A DNA stretch of 64,000 nucleotides from Metallosphaera cuprina Ar-4 (GCF_000204925.1 NC_015435.1:424001-488000); one strand, 5' to 3'; positions 46,655-57,067 are shown, counted from the stretch's first letter. The notes: generated by a model not told the origin, from the sequence alone. Translations and numbers: made by a program.

Positions 46655-47008
46655 TTGGGCGATCCAGATTTCTTGAGAAACATCGCTAGTAAGATCCTTA
46701 CTCCTACTACCCTTGATTTAAAAAGGCTAGATGATGTAAGGAGATTACTAGCTGCTGCCGAATCGAAGTACAAGTTCTCATCCTATGGGGGGGACCCTAA
46801 GAGGCTAATAGAGTACTTTCAGAGCCCAGACTTCACAGAGCTTGTACTTTTGTTAGGTGTAGATCTCTCAAAGAAACTTCTACAAGAGGTAATTGCTAGT
46901 TACACGGATAAAGACATTCAAGCAGCTGCAAAAAAGGCTATAGACGAAATAGACGGATATAAAGACCTAGAAGACTCTGATACTTTATTAATGTATAAAA
47001 AATTCTAA
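46655..47008 (+). CDS. Unknown helical protein, 117 aa
   Basis: 117 residues, TTG start (MGDPDFLRNIASKIL). The protein is predicted almost wholly helical: LKRLDDVRRLLAAAESKYKF, PKRLIEYFQSPDFTELVLLL, VDLSKKLLQEVIASY, DKDIQAAAKKAIDEIDGY. There are no cysteines, no membrane segments and no recognised motif. I do not know the family. It is convergent with the thermosome gene, whose stop lies 5 nt away. Confidence 0.6.
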   Translation: MGDPDFLRNIASKILTPTTLDLKRLDDVRRLLAAAESKYKFSSYGGDPKRLIEYFQSPDFTELVLLLGVDLSKKLLQEVIASYTDKDIQAAAKKAIDEIDGYKDLEDSDTLLMYKKF

Positions 47009-47013
47009 AGTTT

Positions 47014-48702
47014 TTATCCGAAGGATGGAGCTCCTCCACCCATTCCAGCTCCTTCTCCTTCTTCTCCTCCTGGAGTCTTGCCCTTTCCTTCAGACTTGAG
47101 TTGAGAGGCTGCGATCAGGTCGTCTATCTTGAGTACTGAGGTGGCTGCCTCAGTAGAGCTCTTTAGCACTTGTCTCTTCACTCTAACAGGTTCCAGCACA
47201 TTAATTGAGAACGTGTCATCTATTATCTTACCGTTTATTACATCTACGCCAGCGTTAGCCAACCCTTTGACATGCCTAGCTCTGAGGTCCATCAACGTAG
47301 ATATGGGTTCCATCCCTGCCGTCTCAGCTAGTATGCTTGGGATCTCTTCTAGAGCGTCAGCGTAAGCCTCTATAGCTAACTGCTCCTTGCCTCCAACGCT
47401 CCTCGCGTATTCCCTGAGCTTCATGGCCAACTCTACCTCTATAGCTCCTCCTCCTGGAACTATCATGGGTTCGAGCAATATGTTCCTTAGAGCGTGAAGC
47501 GCATCGTTTATGCTCCTCTCAGCCTCGTCGAGAGCCATATCGTTTGATCCTCTGAGCAAGATGTTTACAGCTCTTGGGTTCTTAGCCCCTTCAATGAAGA
47601 CCATCTTGTCGTTTCCTATCCTTCTCTCCTCAACTAACTCGGCGTACCCTAGATCCTCTGGAGTAGCGTCCTTCACGCTACTTATAATCCTCGCGCCTAA
47701 AGCCTTCTCTAGTTTCTCTATATCGCTTCTCTTAACTCTCCTTACAGCGAGGATTCCCTTCTTAGCCAAGAAATGCTGAGCTATGTCATCGATTCCCTTT
47801 TGGCACACCACAACGTTAGCTCCGATACTGGCTAGCTTATCTACCATCTCCTTTAGATATTTGGTTTCCTCGTCTAGGAAAGACTTTATCTGATCTGGGC
47901 TAGTTATGCTTATCTTAGCTGAGATCTCTGGCTTCTCCACCTCTAGAGCCGCGTCCAATACAGCTATCTTCGCTCTCTCCACTCTCTTTGGCATACCTGG
48001 ATGAACAACTTCCTTGTCTAAAACTAGTCCGTGAACCAAAACGCTGTCCTCTATCGTTCCACCTTTCTTCTTGTCAATCTTAACCAGATCTAGGCTCACG
48101 CTATATCCACCATTGGGTAAAGGTTCAGCGACTTTGGAAACGGCATCAATTATGATGTCAATCATCTTGTTCATTTCTGACTCCGACTCGGCAATGAACT
48201 TGCTCGCCATAGTAGTGTAAACTATCTTCTTGAGGCTAGACCTAACTGACGGATCCTGCAAGTTCCTTACATCAATTTTAGTCGAGATCTGGGTTAAAAT
48301 TTCAAGGGCTTTATTGAAGGCTTTCTTGTACCCTTCAATTATTATCGTTGGGTGAATGTTCTGGTCCAAGAGCGCTTCTGCCTTCTCAAGTAGTAGACCA
48401 GCTAGAACGACAGCGCTGGTTGTGCCATCTCCTACCTCAGAGTCCTGAGCCTTAGCGGCCTCCACGAGTAGCTTAGCAGCAGGGTGTTGAATCTCCATCT
48501 CCTTGACTATAGTCGCACCGTCATTGGTTATGGTTACGTCGTTAAAGCTATCTATCAACATCTTGTCGAGTCCCTTAGGACCAAGGCTAGATCTAAGCAT
48601 CTCAGCTAAAGTTCTAGCCGCAAGTATGTTGTTCCTTAACGCATCCCTCCCGGTTGATCTTGAAGTACCTTCTTTAAATAGAAGAACTGGAACTCCAGCC
48701 AT
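47014..48702 (-). CDS. ths: Thermosome (group II chaperonin) subunit
   Basis: 562 residues. [60 protein letters not shown] and [16 protein letters not shown] build the equatorial ATP site; the apical helical protrusion lid is in the middle; the glycine-rich tail ends [12 protein letters not shown]. It folds proteins in an eight- or nine-membered double ring (TF55 in Sulfolobus). Sulfolobales have up to three subunit types, and I do not assign alpha, beta or gamma. The promoter has a strong A-box (ttatatataa, about 48738-48748) and an aggtgg ribosome site. Confidence 0.97.
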   Translation of the reverse strand: MAGVPVLLFKEGTSRSTGRDALRNNILAARTLAEMLRSSLGPKGLDKMLIDSFNDVTITNDGATIVKEMEIQHPAAKLLVEAAKAQDSEVGDGTTSAVVLAGLLLEKAEALLDQNIHPTIIIEGYKKAFNKALEILTQISTKIDVRNLQDPSVRSSLKKIVYTTMASKFIAESESEMNKMIDIIIDAVSKVAEPLPNGGYSVSLDLVKIDKKKGGTIEDSVLVHGLVLDKEVVHPGMPKRVERAKIAVLDAALEVEKPEISAKISITSPDQIKSFLDEETKYLKEMVDKLASIGANVVVCQKGIDDIAQHFLAKKGILAVRRVKRSDIEKLEKALGARIISSVKDATPEDLGYAELVEERRIGNDKMVFIEGAKNPRAVNILLRGSNDMALDEAERSINDALHALRNILLEPMIVPGGGAIEVELAMKLREYARSVGGKEQLAIEAYADALEEIPSILAETAGMEPISTLMDLRARHVKGLANAGVDVINGKIIDDTFSINVLEPVRVKRQVLKSSTEAATSVLKIDDLIAASQLKSEGKGKTPGGEEGEGAGMGGGAPSFG

Positions 48703-48838
48703 TCATTACCACCTTTTCTGAACTCCATTCAGATCGGTTATATATAAATTTAACTTTCGCTCTAAAAGACCCTAAATCTTAGAGAAAATAAGAGAATTGA
48801 AAGTGAATTAAAACGCTTATAGAAAAGCTTTTTCCTTA

Positions 48839-49567
48839 TTGCTCATATCAACGTTGGTGAAATGCGTAAACTGCGGAGGACAGGGAGAGATCCTGGTTAG
48901 TGGTAAGATACTCTGTTCTCGTTGCTCTCGTCAGGAGATATTTCATAGGGTTAGAAGGAACCTATCTAGAAGTGGAGTTAACTTAAAGGAATCGAAATCC
49001 CTCCTTATTTATCCTTCGTTTTATAGAGAAATAGCAGAGCTTCTGAACGTCCTTTTAGCTAAAACTTGTGTAAACTGCAATTTGACTATTAGATACCTGG
49101 AAACAGATAGCAAATCAAGCATTAATCTAACTCTCAGAGAGCTTCTCCTTCAGGCCAATAAAGAACCTGAGAAGATAGTTTTCCTTCCTTTCACTGCAGA
49201 CTTCTTCTCCTCATACTTAGTTTATTCTTCTACGTCGATCGTAGGCTCCTATCTCTCGCTCTACGGACTGACCTTTAACATCTCTGAAAAAACCTTCATT
49301 TCTCCACTCTATGACACCCCACTTTCCGAAATGAAGGGGTTCAGTGAGTTAACCGGGGAGTTAAAGACATCCGACGAAATGTTTAATACGATACTCAACT
49401 GGTTTAGATCTAACTTTAGTGACAACGAGGTCTTCCACACTTTTCCTCCTTCGGTTCAAGTTATTATTAACAAATTCAATAAATGTAGAAGATGTGGGGC
49501 ATTAATTGAGACTAATGAGTACTGTAAAGCTTGCTCAACTGAGCTTTCTCTTGAGACGAAAGAGTAA
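48839..49567 (+). CDS. TtuA/Ncs6-like protein lacking the PP-loop
   Basis: 242 residues, TTG start at 48839 at the predicted transcript start (GTG 48857 also possible). An N-terminal zinc finger CVNC...CSRC (Cys9, 12, 26, 29) and a C-terminal one, CRRC...CKAC (from about residue 217), flank the middle domain, just as in the tRNA thiolases TtuA and Ncs6. After the first finger, IFHRVRRNL matches the family helix, but where the ATP PP-loop SGGKDS should be the sequence is IYPSFYREIAEL. The later GHNxDD motif is replaced by LPFTADFFSS. It therefore looks like a non-catalytic partner, as Ncs2/CTU2 is for Ncs6. This is inference from order and motifs. Confidence 0.6.
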   Translation: MLISTLVKCVNCGGQGEILVSGKILCSRCSRQEIFHRVRRNLSRSGVNLKESKSLLIYPSFYREIAELLNVLLAKTCVNCNLTIRYLETDSKSSINLTLRELLLQANKEPEKIVFLPFTADFFSSYLVYSSTSIVGSYLSLYGLTFNISEKTFISPLYDTPLSEMKGFSELTGELKTSDEMFNTILNWFRSNFSDNEVFHTFPPSVQVIINKFNKCRRCGALIETNEYCKACSTELSLETKE

Positions 49568-50285
49568 TCTCATAGAAGATCTCAAAACGAGAGGGAGCGA
49601 ACTTAGAAGGCGGAACAGGACCCGTAGATCCGTAAAATAGATATCCTGAGGTTATTATCTCCTTGAGACCTTCTGGATCGTAAGAGAACATTTCTTCTAA
49701 TTGAGATAACAAGTTTGTTTGTTGTTTAATTTCCTTAGTCGAGATAACGTTACCACATATTCTACAACTGAAGTCTGGCATCACCGCCTCAAATCCACAT
49801 CTTGGACACTTGATAGGCGAACGTAGTCCAAATACGTTCCAATTATTTCTCAGGATATCAATTAGGTCCTTTCTCCCACGTCTCTCGGCCTCTTGATAGA
49901 GTTGTTGACCCAGGTCAACTAAAGCCTTCCTAATGTTAATGACTAGGAACTCTAACTGATCGTCTGTTACCTTATGTAGCTCAACTTCCCTAACTAATCT
50001 AACTGCTATATACTCCATAAGATCCTCCCTTGACGTGTTCAACCTGTTGATTATGGTTCTCGCTTTGGGTTTAGTCTTCACTTGGCCCACAGCAGCTACG
50101 AAAGGTTCCTTAAGTATCTCCTTCAGTAGTTCCCGATCTATCCTAAGCTGATATATCCCTAGGCCAATCTCAACTTCGTCAAAGTACTCATCCATTAGCT
50201 TCTCAGCATCAACGTACTTCTCTTTTTTCTCTTTCTTTTCCTTTTTCGTCTCCTCCTCTTTTCCCTCTACCTTTTTCCTTGCCAC
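49512..50285 (-). CDS. Unknown protein with zinc ribbon and charged N-terminus
   Basis: 257 residues, GTG start. Residues 1-25 are almost all Lys and Glu. A helical region (30-150) follows, with KTKPKARTIINRLNTSREDL and LVREVELHKVTDDQLEFL. A Cys4 ribbon (CPRCGFEAVMPDFSCRICG) sits around residue 160-178, and another helical part ends the protein. I do not recognise the family. The combination suggests a nucleic-acid-bound or ribosome-associated protein. It overlaps the 3' end of the convergent TtuA-like gene by 56 bp, and follows the cysteine-rich 108-aa gene by 14 nt on the same strand. Confidence 0.6.
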   Translation of the reverse strand: MARKKVEGKEEETKKEKKEKKEKYVDAEKLMDEYFDEVEIGLGIYQLRIDRELLKEILKEPFVAAVGQVKTKPKARTIINRLNTSREDLMEYIAVRLVREVELHKVTDDQLEFLVINIRKALVDLGQQLYQEAERRGRKDLIDILRNNWNVFGLRSPIKCPRCGFEAVMPDFSCRICGNVISTKEIKQQTNLLSQLEEMFSYDPEGLKEIITSGYLFYGSTGPVPPSKFAPSRFEIFYEITLSSQEKAQLSKLYSTH

Positions 50286-50299
50286 TTCTAACTACACGC

Positions 50300-50626
50300 T
50301 CATATGGACTGGGCTAAATCGAGGAAGTCTAAAGGTAAAATTTTCTTCTTTGAAGTGAACTCTTGATATTTATTATCTAAGAATCCGAGAAATACTGGAC
50401 AATTCTCATATTTTCCTTCTCTATTACACTTATTAGATAAATCGAGGAAACATTTAGAGGTTTTCTTATCATAATACGGACAGGCCTTGTAGTAGGTCTT
50501 CGCGCTCTTCATCATCTTATCCATCCATATCTTTTTATGATCCTTCTTCTCTGCCTCCTTTTCTGCCTTCGCTAAGGCCCTATTAATTTCGTCCTCTGAC
50601 ATCTTTATTGATTTATTTGATGACAA
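50300..50626 (-). CDS. Cys4 CPYY-module protein, 108 aa
   Basis: 108 residues from TTG 50626; a gaggtgt ribosome site lies 6 nt before it, which favours this start over ATG 50602. A charged helix (INRALAKAEKEAEKKDHKKI) leads to four cysteines, Cys49, 59, 67 and 76, beginning with CPYY and ending with CPVF. The pattern could bind a 4Fe-4S cluster or zinc and is related to the modules of the protein at 45.6 kb. It is probably co-transcribed with the zinc-ribbon protein downstream. No function is known to me. Confidence 0.6.
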   Translation of the reverse strand: MSSNKSIKMSEDEINRALAKAEKEAEKKDHKKIWMDKMMKSAKTYYKACPYYDKKTSKCFLDLSNKCNREGKYENCPVFLGFLDNKYQEFTSKKKILPLDFLDLAQSI

Positions 50627-50784
50627 TAATTACACCTCTTTACCACAACTTTGGATAGATCAGTTATATAGATTACTACTACTATGTGTCAATTTTTGTC
50701 ACTACTATCTTATTGAGTTTGTATAATGATGATGTAAACGTTACAATGTTTAGACTAAAAAGGACCACATAGAAGTAGATAGTA

Positions 50785-51498
50785 TTAACAACTGTCCAGC
50801 TTTCTCTTTACGTTCTGAGAAAACCCTATTCTGAACCCTAATTTGGGATCGTTGTATAGATAGAGGATCTTTTTTGTTTGCAATCCTCTTAGAACTCTAA
50901 AAAGCCATGCAGAGTCAGCCTTGTACTCATCCTGAAGTTGGTCTATGTAGACGTAAGTAGATCCCCACTGTTTATATCTCTCAAGTAAGAAAAACAAAAT
51001 ATCTCTCTCATCTTTATCTAACTTTTCAGAAATGTCCGATAGACAAACCGTAGGATCTAGCTTTTGTGATTTATTGACTTTTGATTTGGTTTTAGACTCA
51101 ATGAACGACAAAACACTCTCATCTTCTTTTTGATTGCTTTGTCTATTTTTGTTGTTCATTGATCCTTTAACCTGTTCTCCTAACATTTGTTTTGCTATGA
51201 CCAGCATTTCCTTGAACCTTGAGTTAGAGTAAGAATCTATTATTGAGGCCGCTAACGATTCTCCCTGAGGAGTGAGGTACCATCTTCCACCCTCTTGATA
51301 CATCAACCCTTTCCTTTTCCAGTAGCTCAAATAACTGCTCACGTACTTAGTCTCATAACCTAAATTCGACGATATCTCGGATGTCCTTAGGGGCCTAGCG
51401 TGAAGAAGTACAAGTATAGCCTCCATTAGTTTTGATCTAGGAGAGGCCTTACTCTCCTGAGAGGTCTCTAAATTGACGCTAGGCTCCTTCTCACTCAA
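50785..51498 (-). CDS. Protein with two winged-helix domains
   Basis: 237 residues, TTG start. The first winged helix spans residues about 20-95 ([52 protein letters not shown]). A hydrophilic linker ([15 protein letters not shown]) separates it from a second winged helix in the C-terminal half ([37 protein letters not shown]). It is likely a DNA-binding regulator or replication/transcription accessory of Sulfolobales; I do not recognise a named family. There is no operon partner: gaps of 158 bp and 75 bp flank it. Confidence 0.6.
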   Translation of the reverse strand: MSEKEPSVNLETSQESKASPRSKLMEAILVLLHARPLRTSEISSNLGYETKYVSSYLSYWKRKGLMYQEGGRWYLTPQGESLAASIIDSYSNSRFKEMLVIAKQMLGEQVKGSMNNKNRQSNQKEDESVLSFIESKTKSKVNKSQKLDPTVCLSDISEKLDKDERDILFFLLERYKQWGSTYVYIDQLQDEYKADSAWLFRVLRGLQTKKILYLYNDPKLGFRIGFSQNVKRKLDSC

Positions 51499-51573
51499 TG
51501 TAAGATAGTATCTACATTTTAACTTTTAATGGATAGGTAACTAGTTTCCTAAGGAATACCGTAAATTTCTTTT

Positions 51574-52656
51574 CTAAGTGATACTACACGTCGAGATCGT
51601 CATGTACTCATCATATCCGACTATTACCCTGTAAACTCCACTGAACTTACGATCGAGACTTGGATCTCCCGTATCAAACCTCAAGCAGCTAATCCTGCTT
51701 AGCTTCAAACGGGACGAAAGGATAATTATGTCCTCTTTGCTAACTCTTTTCAATACTTCGATCCCTAACTCCTGGTTTCCTCTCCCTATTATGAACCCTT
51801 GTCCTCCTATAGGGGTTAAGACAACCTTTAACTCCCCGGTTAATTTAAGAAGGTCGTCGTAATTAGCTCCAGATTTAATTAGTTTTTTCCCTTGAAATAT
51901 ATCTACCGAAAGGAAATTCGGTTCATATCCGAGCATCTGTTCAATTCTCTTCACTGTGGCCCCCGGGCCCATAATGTATATCGTGTCGTTATTTAATAAT
52001 TTATTTATAAAAAAATTGGCTATATCATCTAATTCTCCAGAATAATTATATTCTTCTTTACTTGGTGTGAGATAATCTCCAAATGATATAGTATTTACAA
52101 TAAAAAATAGCTTGATAACGAACCTTCCCCTCCTATACTCCTCCTCGTCAACGTCGATCACCTCAGCTTTTACCGTTTTAGCTTTCCCTTCGATGAAATA
52201 CGTTAGGAGATCCCCCGCGCTCTCTGGGTTGGTAGCGAACACTCCACTATGCATCTTGACTCCTGAAGGCACTCCAACGATTGGGACGAGGTCTTTGGCG
52301 ATCTCGCTGACGTCTCTCGCCGTACCGTCTCCACCCACGAAGACTATTATCATTACGCCTCTCTCTATCATTTCTCGGACGGAAAGGATGGTGTCCTCCC
52401 TAGTAGACTCATCCTTTCCTGAATTAAGTAATGTGTATCTCCTGGAGGTTCCTCTGAAATACTCTTCACCCATCTTACCTCTAGGTACAAGATACTCTAC
52501 GTCTGGTGCCCTAGATAGGAACCTTTTCACTCTCTGAGGAGTCTCAGGGTTGTAGACCCTAAAATTATCGCTACCTTTAAGTCCTATCCTTCCACCAGAA
52601 CCGGCATATGGATTAACCAGAAATCCCACTTTCAAATTGTAATAATCGCGTTGCAA
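51574..52656 (-). CDS. ATP-NAD kinase-like protein (COG3199)
   Basis: 360 residues from TTG 52656; TTG 52635 (MKVGFLVNPYAGSGG) fits relatives better and would shorten it by seven residues. FLVNPYAGSGGRIGLKGSD and the NAD-kinase-fold GGDGTARDV around residue 118 define the family; VGVPSGVKMHSGVFATNPES is also typical. The family is related to NAD and diacylglycerol kinases, and the true substrate of archaeal members is not established. It overlaps the DUF4443 gene at its 5' end by 44 bp, so the two are co-expressed. Confidence 0.85.
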   Translation of the reverse strand: MQRDYYNLKVGFLVNPYAGSGGRIGLKGSDNFRVYNPETPQRVKRFLSRAPDVEYLVPRGKMGEEYFRGTSRRYTLLNSGKDESTREDTILSVREMIERGVMIIVFVGGDGTARDVSEIAKDLVPIVGVPSGVKMHSGVFATNPESAGDLLTYFIEGKAKTVKAEVIDVDEEEYRRGRFVIKLFFIVNTISFGDYLTPSKEEYNYSGELDDIANFFINKLLNNDTIYIMGPGATVKRIEQMLGYEPNFLSVDIFQGKKLIKSGANYDDLLKLTGELKVVLTPIGGQGFIIGRGNQELGIEVLKRVSKEDIIILSSRLKLSRISCLRFDTGDPSLDRKFSGVYRVIVGYDEYMTISTCSIT

Positions 52657-53233
52657 CTTTATACGCTAGATGAATGTCCTGAGGAGTAATATAAATGATG
52701 AGAGTCCCACGATCGAACTGATTTGAAAGAAAGGTTACCTCTTGTAAAAGAGAGTTTATTGAGAACTCGTCCGTTCTGGGAGGTATCTCTAAGCCATTCC
52801 TTTTAACTGTTATTAGGGAAGCCTCAGCGCCCATCCTTATTATCTCGTCCCTAAGTCTGATCACCCCAAACCTGTCAACCAAACCCTCCCCGTTTTTAAG
52901 AGCTATTTGGATGCACTTCCACTTCAACGATTCTAGGGCTGCTGGTCTTATGCTGACCCTAGATCTCCACGCTTCAATCAATTCCTTACCTTTGTCAGTT
53001 AGCTGATTTCCGCCCACCTTATCTACTGCGATCAGTCCCATCTCCTTTAGCCTTCTTAGCATGGTCTTCATTGAGGCCTCTCCTAGTCCTAGTTTCCTCA
53101 TTAGAGTTATCCTTCCTACCGGAGACTCATCATAGATTATATTAAGTGCCAGAATAACGTAAGCCTCATCGTAACTAGGTTTATTACCCTGCCTAGGCTT
53201 TGTAGCCTCCTCTAAGGCAGAGATTTCGCTCAT
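52613..53233 (-). CDS. DUF4443 / HTH domain protein
   Basis: 206 residues. An N-terminal winged helix (residues 25-95; VGRITLMRKLGLGEASMKTM, LRRLKEMGLIAVDK, GGNQLTDKGKELIEAW) is followed by an alpha/beta domain (CIQIALKNGEGLVDRFGVIR, RDEIIRMGAEASLITVKRNG) which I recall as DUF4443 of archaea. It looks like a ligand-responsive regulator, perhaps of the kinase-like gene it overlaps. It is divergent from argF, with only 29 bp between the starts, so it could also act on argF. Neither is shown by the sequence. Confidence 0.75.
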   Translation of the reverse strand: MSEISALEEATKPRQGNKPSYDEAYVILALNIIYDESPVGRITLMRKLGLGEASMKTMLRRLKEMGLIAVDKVGGNQLTDKGKELIEAWRSRVSIRPAALESLKWKCIQIALKNGEGLVDRFGVIRLRDEIIRMGAEASLITVKRNGLEIPPRTDEFSINSLLQEVTFLSNQFDRGTLIIYITPQDIHLAYKVATRLLQFESGISG

Positions 53234-53262
53234 AGTTTATATTTGGAGCAATAGTCTTTTAA

Positions 53263-54189
53263 ATGATGCTAAAAGGTAAAAATCTCTTATGCCTTCTTGA
53301 TCTGGATAAGTGGGACATTCAAAGGCTATTAGACGTGTCCTTCTCTTTTAAGGAGAAAGTGATGACTAACTCGATTCCCAAGACTCTAGAGGGTAAGAGA
53401 ATAGCCCTGTTCTTTGAGAAACCTAGCACACGGACAAGGGTTAGCTCAGAGCTTGCAGTCTCGATGTTAGGTGGAACGGCAACGGTGTTGAGTAAGAACG
53501 ACATCCAGGTTTCTAGAGGTGAGCCTATAGAGGACACTGCGAGAGTACTTGGTAGGATGGTAAACGGGATAGGTGCAAGAGTTCAGAAACATGAGACTTT
53601 GCATAAGTTGGCCGAGTACTCTAATAGACCTACGATAAACCTTCTCAGTGACCTCTCTCATCCACTTCAGGCTTTGACCGATTTTATGACGATCAAGGAG
53701 ATATTTGGAACGTTAAATAAACCCATAGCCTTCATAGGGGACGGTGGAGATAACGTCCTAGCGAGCCTGATGGCTTTCGTCGCGAAGTTGGGTCTGGAGA
53801 TGAGGGTGGCCTCTCCTAAAGAATTAAGACCTAGACCGGACGTCTGGAAACGGATAGAAGAAGAGGCTGAGGGAAGTGGAGCGATAATCGAGTTTTATGA
53901 AGACCCATACGATGCGGTCAAAGGCGTCTCCGTAGTGTACACGGACGTCTGGATAAGCATGGGCCAGGAGTCAGAGGCTCAAAAAAGAAGAGAGTTGCTC
54001 TCTAAGTATAAAGTGACCGAGGACCTAATGAGATACACCTCCTCCGACTCGATATTCCTCCACTGTCTTCCTGCCGTAAGAGGGGAGGAAGTGGAACCTG
54101 GGGTTATAGATGGTAAGAAGAGTAAGGTTTGGGATCAAGCCGAGAACAGGCTTTACACCGCTATGTCCGCTTTCTCCCTCATTTTCTAA
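53263..54189 (+). CDS. argF: Ornithine carbamoyltransferase
   Basis: 308 residues. [16 protein letters not shown] is the carbamoyl-phosphate motif, [11 protein letters not shown] the second, and [13 protein letters not shown] carries the ornithine-specific HCLP cysteine; DVWISMGQE is the SMG-loop region. These distinguish it from aspartate carbamoyltransferase. It makes citrulline from ornithine for arginine synthesis. No other arginine genes are adjacent. The 3' end overlaps the convergent repair gene by 11 bp. Confidence 0.97.
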   Translation: MMLKGKNLLCLLDLDKWDIQRLLDVSFSFKEKVMTNSIPKTLEGKRIALFFEKPSTRTRVSSELAVSMLGGTATVLSKNDIQVSRGEPIEDTARVLGRMVNGIGARVQKHETLHKLAEYSNRPTINLLSDLSHPLQALTDFMTIKEIFGTLNKPIAFIGDGGDNVLASLMAFVAKLGLEMRVASPKELRPRPDVWKRIEEEAEGSGAIIEFYEDPYDAVKGVSVVYTDVWISMGQESEAQKRRELLSKYKVTEDLMRYTSSDSIFLHCLPAVRGEEVEPGVIDGKKSKVWDQAENRLYTAMSAFSLIF

Positions 54190-55408
54190 AGAAGGAGTCT
54201 ATTCTAGACTGATTTAGTACCTCCTTAATGGCTCTAACTTCTTTCAATCTAACCTTAGGCTCCTTAAGTCTGGACTGAACCAAGTCTATCGCCTCCACTA
54301 ATGAGTTGAGAACAGCTATCTTATTTTGAAAAGAGCGTTTCACCGTTTCCCTAATGTGCCAGTTGCCTAGCGGTGCGAAGTAGTCCTTAGTTATTTCCCT
54401 TATTATGATCACGCCCGCTGACCTAGAGATCGAATCGAGGTATTCTAGGACTGACGTTCTGGCAGCCATGTAGCCTCCGTCTAAAGTGTCGTATTTTCCC
54501 CAGTAGTCTTCTCTAAGGTCTGTTATAACCATGTCCGTTGACCATAATCCCATCTCATGCCAAATCTCTACCCATGAGATAGAGTAAGAGGAAGGATATA
54601 ATATCACGTGAAAGTTGTTTCCCAGATAGCTTTGATAGAAAATCGTTACCTCATTGATTTGAGGTTTTTCCACTACCCTATTTCTCAGCTCTTTCCCTAA
54701 GGCCGAATCGACAGCTGTAATAGCCCACCTTGTAGGCACCAGTTTCCTATCTTTGCGTACGCCCATTAAACCGAGGGAGAGGGCATCTATTATGCTGTAT
54801 ATACTCTCTCCGTTCCTGTAGAGAGTTAGGATACCATCATTAGACTTAACGTCATCATGTATCAACTTCTCTAAGGCCTTGGATACTTTAGGGTTCTCCA
54901 CTATTTTTATCTCCTCTGCCTTAGCGGCAGGACCACGTGGCATAACATATCCATCAAATTTGAGCTTGGGTTCTAACTTACCGCTTATCTTAGTCTCTGA
55001 TCTGACTGGCTTTTCTGACACAACGGCCAAAGATAGCTCCTTCTCGTAAAGTTTCCACACATCGGTTACCTTTACAGACGAAATGTTTGAGATTAGAGAG
55101 GATCTAAAATTAATTATATCATATATTGACGCCTTTCCCCACCAATTTACAGGGTCTTCATAAACCTTAGCTAGATCTCCTATAACACCTGGGGCTACGT
55201 TAAGGCTTATAGAAACCCTAGGATATCCCTTCTCTCCTACGACCGCGCTGGGAGGCGTGGATCCGTCTACGAGTCCCTTCTCAAGGGATATCTTAGAAGT
55301 AGAGTTCACTATGGCTCTAAACCTTTCAGTTATGGGACAGGAAGTTAATCCGCACAGGAACTTAGTTCCTTTGCATCTCACGCAGAGCTCTGCTGGAATT
55401 TTCCTCAA
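54179..55408 (-). CDS. nreA: DNA repair protein NreA-like with PIP box
   Basis: 409 residues, TTG start. The N-terminal cysteines CVRC...CGLTSC form a zinc-type site; [19 protein letters not shown] and [20 protein letters not shown] belong to the DUF650/DUF651 core of archaeal Nre proteins. The last ten residues, [10 protein letters not shown], are a perfect PCNA-interacting motif (QxxIxxFF at 400-407). Nre proteins are linked to repair of DNA damage together with PCNA. It overlaps the PHP gene upstream by 47 bp and argF downstream convergently. Confidence 0.88.
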   Translation of the reverse strand: MRKIPAELCVRCKGTKFLCGLTSCPITERFRAIVNSTSKISLEKGLVDGSTPPSAVVGEKGYPRVSISLNVAPGVIGDLAKVYEDPVNWWGKASIYDIINFRSSLISNISSVKVTDVWKLYEKELSLAVVSEKPVRSETKISGKLEPKLKFDGYVMPRGPAAKAEEIKIVENPKVSKALEKLIHDDVKSNDGILTLYRNGESIYSIIDALSLGLMGVRKDRKLVPTRWAITAVDSALGKELRNRVVEKPQINEVTIFYQSYLGNNFHVILYPSSYSISWVEIWHEMGLWSTDMVITDLREDYWGKYDTLDGGYMAARTSVLEYLDSISRSAGVIIIREITKDYFAPLGNWHIRETVKRSFQNKIAVLNSLVEAIDLVQSRLKEPKVRLKEVRAIKEVLNQSRIDSFFRK

Positions 55409-56024
55409 GACCCAGCTTCCTCTCTATATACCATTGGGCAATCTTTAATTTAGCTGTAATCGTTAGTCCTCTTGGTCTAGGGTAGACATGACCTTTTCTC
55501 ACTTTTTCTAGAATCTCTTCTACATTAAACTCATCAAGATCTATGTAGTTGTACGCGGACCCTAACGACTCTTTAACGTGAGAGTCGCTGTTAGCTAACC
55601 CTATCAAGCTTAACTGCTTAGACGCGGTCTCAGCCATCCTATTAGCCCATCTTTGGGCCTTAGAATTATATATTTCAATTGCATTAAATTTAAATTCATA
55701 TATCTTTTTCCCTATCCCCTTCCTGAAGACGTCAAATGGATGAGAAGGGAAAAGAATGCAGGAGTTCTGATAGGAGTAATCAACTAGGGAAGTCAAATCG
55801 GAAGGTGGGTCAGGTGGGAAGCTACAAAGTATAACCACGTGACCGTATTGGGTTGTAACCTCCTGTCCGGGTATAACTTTTCCCTCTACCCTTGAAACTC
55901 CTCTAGAGGTATCGTGATCGGTCAGAGCTATGAAGATGTTCATCTTGCTAGCTTGGTTGACTAAAACCTCTGGATCGTGTTTACCATCGCTAAACACAGA
56001 GTGGACGTGAAAATCAACGTTCAT
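55362..56024 (-). CDS. PHP-domain phosphoesterase
   Basis: 220 residues. [39 protein letters not shown] and LANSDSHV give the metal ligands of a trinuclear PHP active site. The family includes nucleoside/nucleotide and histidinol phosphatases and exonucleases; this stand-alone type is usually a small-molecule or nucleic-acid phosphoesterase. It is joined by overlaps to nreA on one side (47 bp) and asd on the other (4 bp), so it is transcribed with the threonine genes and the repair gene. Confidence 0.85.
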   Translation of the reverse strand: MNVDFHVHSVFSDGKHDPEVLVNQASKMNIFIALTDHDTSRGVSRVEGKVIPGQEVTTQYGHVVILCSFPPDPPSDLTSLVDYSYQNSCILFPSHPFDVFRKGIGKKIYEFKFNAIEIYNSKAQRWANRMAETASKQLSLIGLANSDSHVKESLGSAYNYIDLDEFNVEEILEKVRKGHVYPRPRGLTITAKLKIAQWYIERKLGLEENSSRALREMQRN

Positions 56025-57067
56025 ATGTAGCCCAGCTCTTTCATTACCTCTAGGGTAAGGATCGTTATCCCGGCGGCTCCCCTAACAAGGTTATCTCCTA
56101 AAACTACCATCCTCAGTCCGCCGTTTTCGTTCCTTATCCTGCCCACGGATATTGCCATCCCGCCTTCCGCCCTAACGTCCAGCTCCGGTTGGGGTCTATC
56201 CTCGCCCTCTAGAACCCTTATCGGTGTCTTAGGTGCTGTTGGGAGGTTCCTCTCTTGAGGTAACGATTTGAAGGAAGAGAGTTCCCTTTTGACTTCCTCT
56301 GCGTCAACTGGGGAGTTAAAGAACAAGTACATCACCCCAGTGTGGCCAACCTTCACCGGTACCCTAGTGCTTGTTACCGCAGCTCTAAACTCCACGTTCT
56401 TTATCGAATCTCCGATTAACGTACCTAGCATTTTCCCAGACTCTTTTGGTATCTTCTCTTCCTCTCCTTTTATAAATGGAATTATGTTATTTGTTATTGA
56501 CATAAAACCTAGCCCGTTATAACCTGCCCCGCTCACGGATTGTAACGTAGTTAATATCATGTTGTCTAGATGATATTTAAGAAGAGGCTTGAGCGGCATG
56601 CTCATAATTGCAGCCGTACAATTTGGGTTCTTTACCAGAAGTCCTTTCCATCCTCTCTTCTGTCTCTGAGTTTCTAGAAGTCTCAAATGTTCCCAATTAA
56701 CTTCAGGGTTGATTAGTGGAACCTCAGGGTCCATCCTGAACGGACTAGCGTTAGAGATCACAGTAATTCCTTCCCTTACCATTTTAAGTTCTATCCCTTC
56801 TGCTAACTCGTTAGGTAACGCTGAGAGTACAACGTCTACGTCCTTGTGATCCTCTGGTTCCGTAGAGACAATCCTGAGGTCCTTTACCGTATCAGGCATC
56901 TCATATCCTTCTATCCACTTCACCGCCTCAATGTACCTCTTACCTATCTTTGATGGAGACGCACTTACCTTTGTTAGTTCTATGAAAGGGTGAGAGGATA
57001 GGAGTCTCACCATTTTTTGTCCTACGATTCCTGTGGCTCCAAGAAGTGAAACTCTCAGTTTATCCAT
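56021..57067 (-). CDS. asd: Aspartate-semialdehyde dehydrogenase
   Basis: 348 residues. [16 protein letters not shown] is the NADP loop, [18 protein letters not shown] contains the catalytic cysteine, and [10 protein letters not shown] plus [13 protein letters not shown] complete the site. It is of the archaeal type. In Sulfolobales the malonyl-CoA reductase of carbon fixation evolved from this enzyme and looks alike; the direct link to aspartate kinase and threonine synthase points to Asd. It reduces aspartyl phosphate to the semialdehyde. It overlaps ask by 13 bp and the PHP gene by 4 bp. Confidence 0.9.
   Translation of the reverse strand: MDKLRVSLLGATGIVGQKMVRLLSSHPFIELTKVSASPSKIGKRYIEAVKWIEGYEMPDTVKDLRIVSTEPEDHKDVDVVLSALPNELAEGIELKMVREGITVISNASPFRMDPEVPLINPEVNWEHLRLLETQRQKRGWKGLLVKNPNCTAAIMSMPLKPLLKYHLDNMILTTLQSVSGAGYNGLGFMSITNNIIPFIKGEEEKIPKESGKMLGTLIGDSIKNVEFRAAVTSTRVPVKVGHTGVMYLFFNSPVDAEEVKRELSSFKSLPQERNLPTAPKTPIRVLEGEDRPQPELDVRAEGGMAISVGRIRNENGGLRMVVLGDNLVRGAAGITILTLEVMKELGYI

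Noticed and set aside
50720-50760. Repeated atgatgatg in the gap after the 108-aa gene
   Set aside because: No CTGA box at guide distance on this strand, and no match on the other.
56021-57067. Malonyl-CoA reductase instead of aspartate-semialdehyde dehydrogenase
   Set aside because: The two are homologous in Sulfolobales, but overlap with aspartate kinase and threonine synthase points to Asd.
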